Positions 12,348 through 13,438 of a stretch of DNA of 13,438 nucleotides are shown here, in pieces. Source of the DNA: Candidatus Hydrothermarchaeota archaeon. GTDB lineage: Archaea > Hydrothermarchaeota > Hydrothermarchaeia > Hydrothermarchaeales > WAQR01. Both the position numbers and the translations under genes were made by a program. The first letter of the stretch is position 1. Every line of letters starts with the position of its first letter. The stretch covers positions 1 through 13,438 of the forward strand of contig WAQR01000114.1 in the NCBI GenBank assembly GCA_015520145.1, in the 5' to 3' direction. The notes beneath the pieces are model-generated. The model was not told the DNA's origin and made no database searches. It saw only the letters and a program-made list of their open reading frames with translations.

Positions 12348-13418
12348 ATGGCACTATTACCTTGGGATGATTGGTTTTATAATTTATCACATCGACGTCA
12401 TGAAGTTAACTCTCTTCATAAACAAGCTGTTGCGTTGCAGGATCAAATACAAAATCAAATCACCGTATTTAATGCACATTTGAAAGATTATAAGTATATC
12501 ATCGCTTCTAACGCTGCATTGGTTATCATTGCAAATGAAATTAAAATGAATGATTTAAAATACAAGGATTTTCGAGTCGATTTAGAAGCACTGCCGACGC
12601 CATCTGAGGGAATTATCCCTGTTGAAGTTGGTGAGATGATATCTGAACTAGTTGGAGGTGCACTTATTATTAGAGGCATTGTTCAATTTGGGAAAGTTGC
12701 CAAGACTTGGTGTTCTGGGTCGGCAGAAGAAGGCACAGAAGCAATAGGTGAAGAAGCTGCAGAAGAAGTAGCCGAAGTTGGCGCTGAAGCAGGAATTGAG
12801 GCCGGTGCCGAAGTTGGTGGTGAGATTACTGCAGAAACAGTTGGCGAAGGTGTTGCAGAAGGTGCTGCAGAAGTTGCCGTGGAAGGTGCCTCTCTTTCCT
12901 CTTTGGCTGCAACGGGTATTGGAATCTTTGCAGCCGTGGGGATCGATATGATTTTTGGTGCCATTGATGGAGCAAAAGAAAAGAATGAGTTGGATGATGC
13001 AATCAACAAATTACACACAGCGGTCAATAAATGCCAGACGTACTACAATACGGTAATGTCAAAGATGGCAGTAATTGACGGGGGTATTGTCAAAGAAGAA
13101 ACGCGCTTTAAGGGCATCATTGGCTCTCTTGCACAAATCTCTGGCAATGAGCCAATATTCAAATACGAATATGATCCAACTGTTGCCAATGCATCACGTT
13201 TTATGGCCGCACAGCATGCTGCATTAACCCAGTATGGATTATATATCAAAATGCGTCAAAGTTGGACTCTGGCAGTTGACCGGAATCCTGAAATTACTAA
13301 GGATGAGTTCATTGAAGATTTCTTGATATTTGCACCTAAAGGCGTTACTAAAGAGGAACTAAACGGTTATTGGGATGTATTGGCCAAATATTCTGATAAT
13401 ATGAAAGCCCGGGGGTGA
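12348..13418 (+). CDS. Large helical protein with Ala/Gly-rich hydrophobic middle; candidate alpha pore-forming toxin type
   Basis: ATG 12348 is chosen because AAAGGAGAA lies seven bases before it; the earlier in-frame ATG (12306) overlaps the previous gene. The 356 residues fall into a long helical N-terminus (about 12-80, coiled-coil-like HEVNSLHKQAVALQDQIQNQ), a hydrophobic patch (95-118, ISELVGGALIIRGIVQFG), an Ala/Gly/Glu-rich low-complexity part (125-181), a strongly hydrophobic stretch (182-207, LAATGIGIFAAVGIDMIFGA), then helices to the end (210-260 and 282-356). Long helices enclosing a hydrophobic head is the plan of ClyA/Hbl/Cry6-like alpha pore-forming toxins, but no diagnostic motif was seen. 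Other helical membrane-active proteins are possible. There is no signal peptide. Eight of nine arginines are CGN, unlike the core genes, so the gene is probably acquired. Confidence 0.8.
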   Translation: MALLPWDDWFYNLSHRRHEVNSLHKQAVALQDQIQNQITVFNAHLKDYKYIIASNAALVIIANEIKMNDLKYKDFRVDLEALPTPSEGIIPVEVGEMISELVGGALIIRGIVQFGKVAKTWCSGSAEEGTEAIGEEAAEEVAEVGAEAGIEAGAEVGGEITAETVGEGVAEGAAEVAVEGASLSSLAATGIGIFAAVGIDMIFGAIDGAKEKNELDDAINKLHTAVNKCQTYYNTVMSKMAVIDGGIVKEETRFKGIIGSLAQISGNEPIFKYEYDPTVANASRFMAAQHAALTQYGLYIKMRQSWTLAVDRNPEITKDEFIEDFLIFAPKGVTKEELNGYWDVLAKYSDNMKARG

Positions 13419-13432
13419 ATGCTCAGGAGATT

Positions 13433-13438
13433 ATGAGG
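13433..13438 (+). CDS. Possible start of a third cassette gene (runs off the window)
   Basis: AGGAGA at 13425-13430 is followed two bases later by ATG AGG at the right edge, 14 bases after the stop of the helical protein. The spacing is short but the pattern suits a further co-transcribed gene. Only two codons are visible, so nothing can be said of the product. Confidence 0.3.

Noticed and set aside
12683..13027. A 114-residue minus-strand frame rich in Ala, Ser, Pro and Thr
   Set aside because: It is the reverse of the Ala/Gly/Glu-rich part of the helical protein; the repetitive composition follows from the sense codons and it has no ribosome site.

Overview
The window is archaeal, most likely from a euryarchaeon. 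It carries an MCM replicative helicase beside an OB-fold protein, three A-type (archaeal) ATP synthase subunits, a DUF2116 protein, a small archaeal Toprim protein and TATA-box promoters in AT-rich intergenic DNA. CbiB (corrinoid synthesis) and the ATPase type would fit a methanogen or a methane/alkane-oxidising relative, but nothing here fixes the genus.

Layout. (1) 1-2428, minus strand: MCM followed 26 bases later by an OB-fold protein that runs off the left edge. (2) 2429-2686: a gap with a nested inverted repeat and a doubtful 52-residue ORF. (3) 2687-7839, minus strand: a tight run transcribed atpK, atpI, atpC, DUF2116 zinc-ribbon membrane protein, LarE-type sulfur transferase, from one clear TATA promoter near 7910. 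(4) 7840-8100: AT-rich divergent promoter region. (5) 8101-8793, plus strand: Lrp/AsnC regulator with an unusual N-terminal extension. (6) 8802-10564, minus strand: zinc-ribbon protein, unknown basic protein, then CbiB; the boundaries of cbiB carry short tandem duplications. (7) 10565-11740: a possibly decayed stretch, a doubtful 71-residue ORF and a Toprim gene on the plus strand, facing two overlapping tiny minus-strand genes, one an HTH protein. (8) 11880-13438, plus strand: a probably acquired cassette of a small beta-rich protein and a 356-residue helical protein with an amphitropic or membrane-inserting middle; a further gene seems to start at the right edge.

The most notable points are an ATP synthase rotor subunit made of four fused hairpins, of which the first has Gln in place of the ion-binding Glu; the split, reordered ATPase cluster; and the two-gene cassette at the right end, which looks like a helical pore-forming-toxin type protein with a beta-rich partner. 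Gene families were assigned by reading motifs, without database searches.
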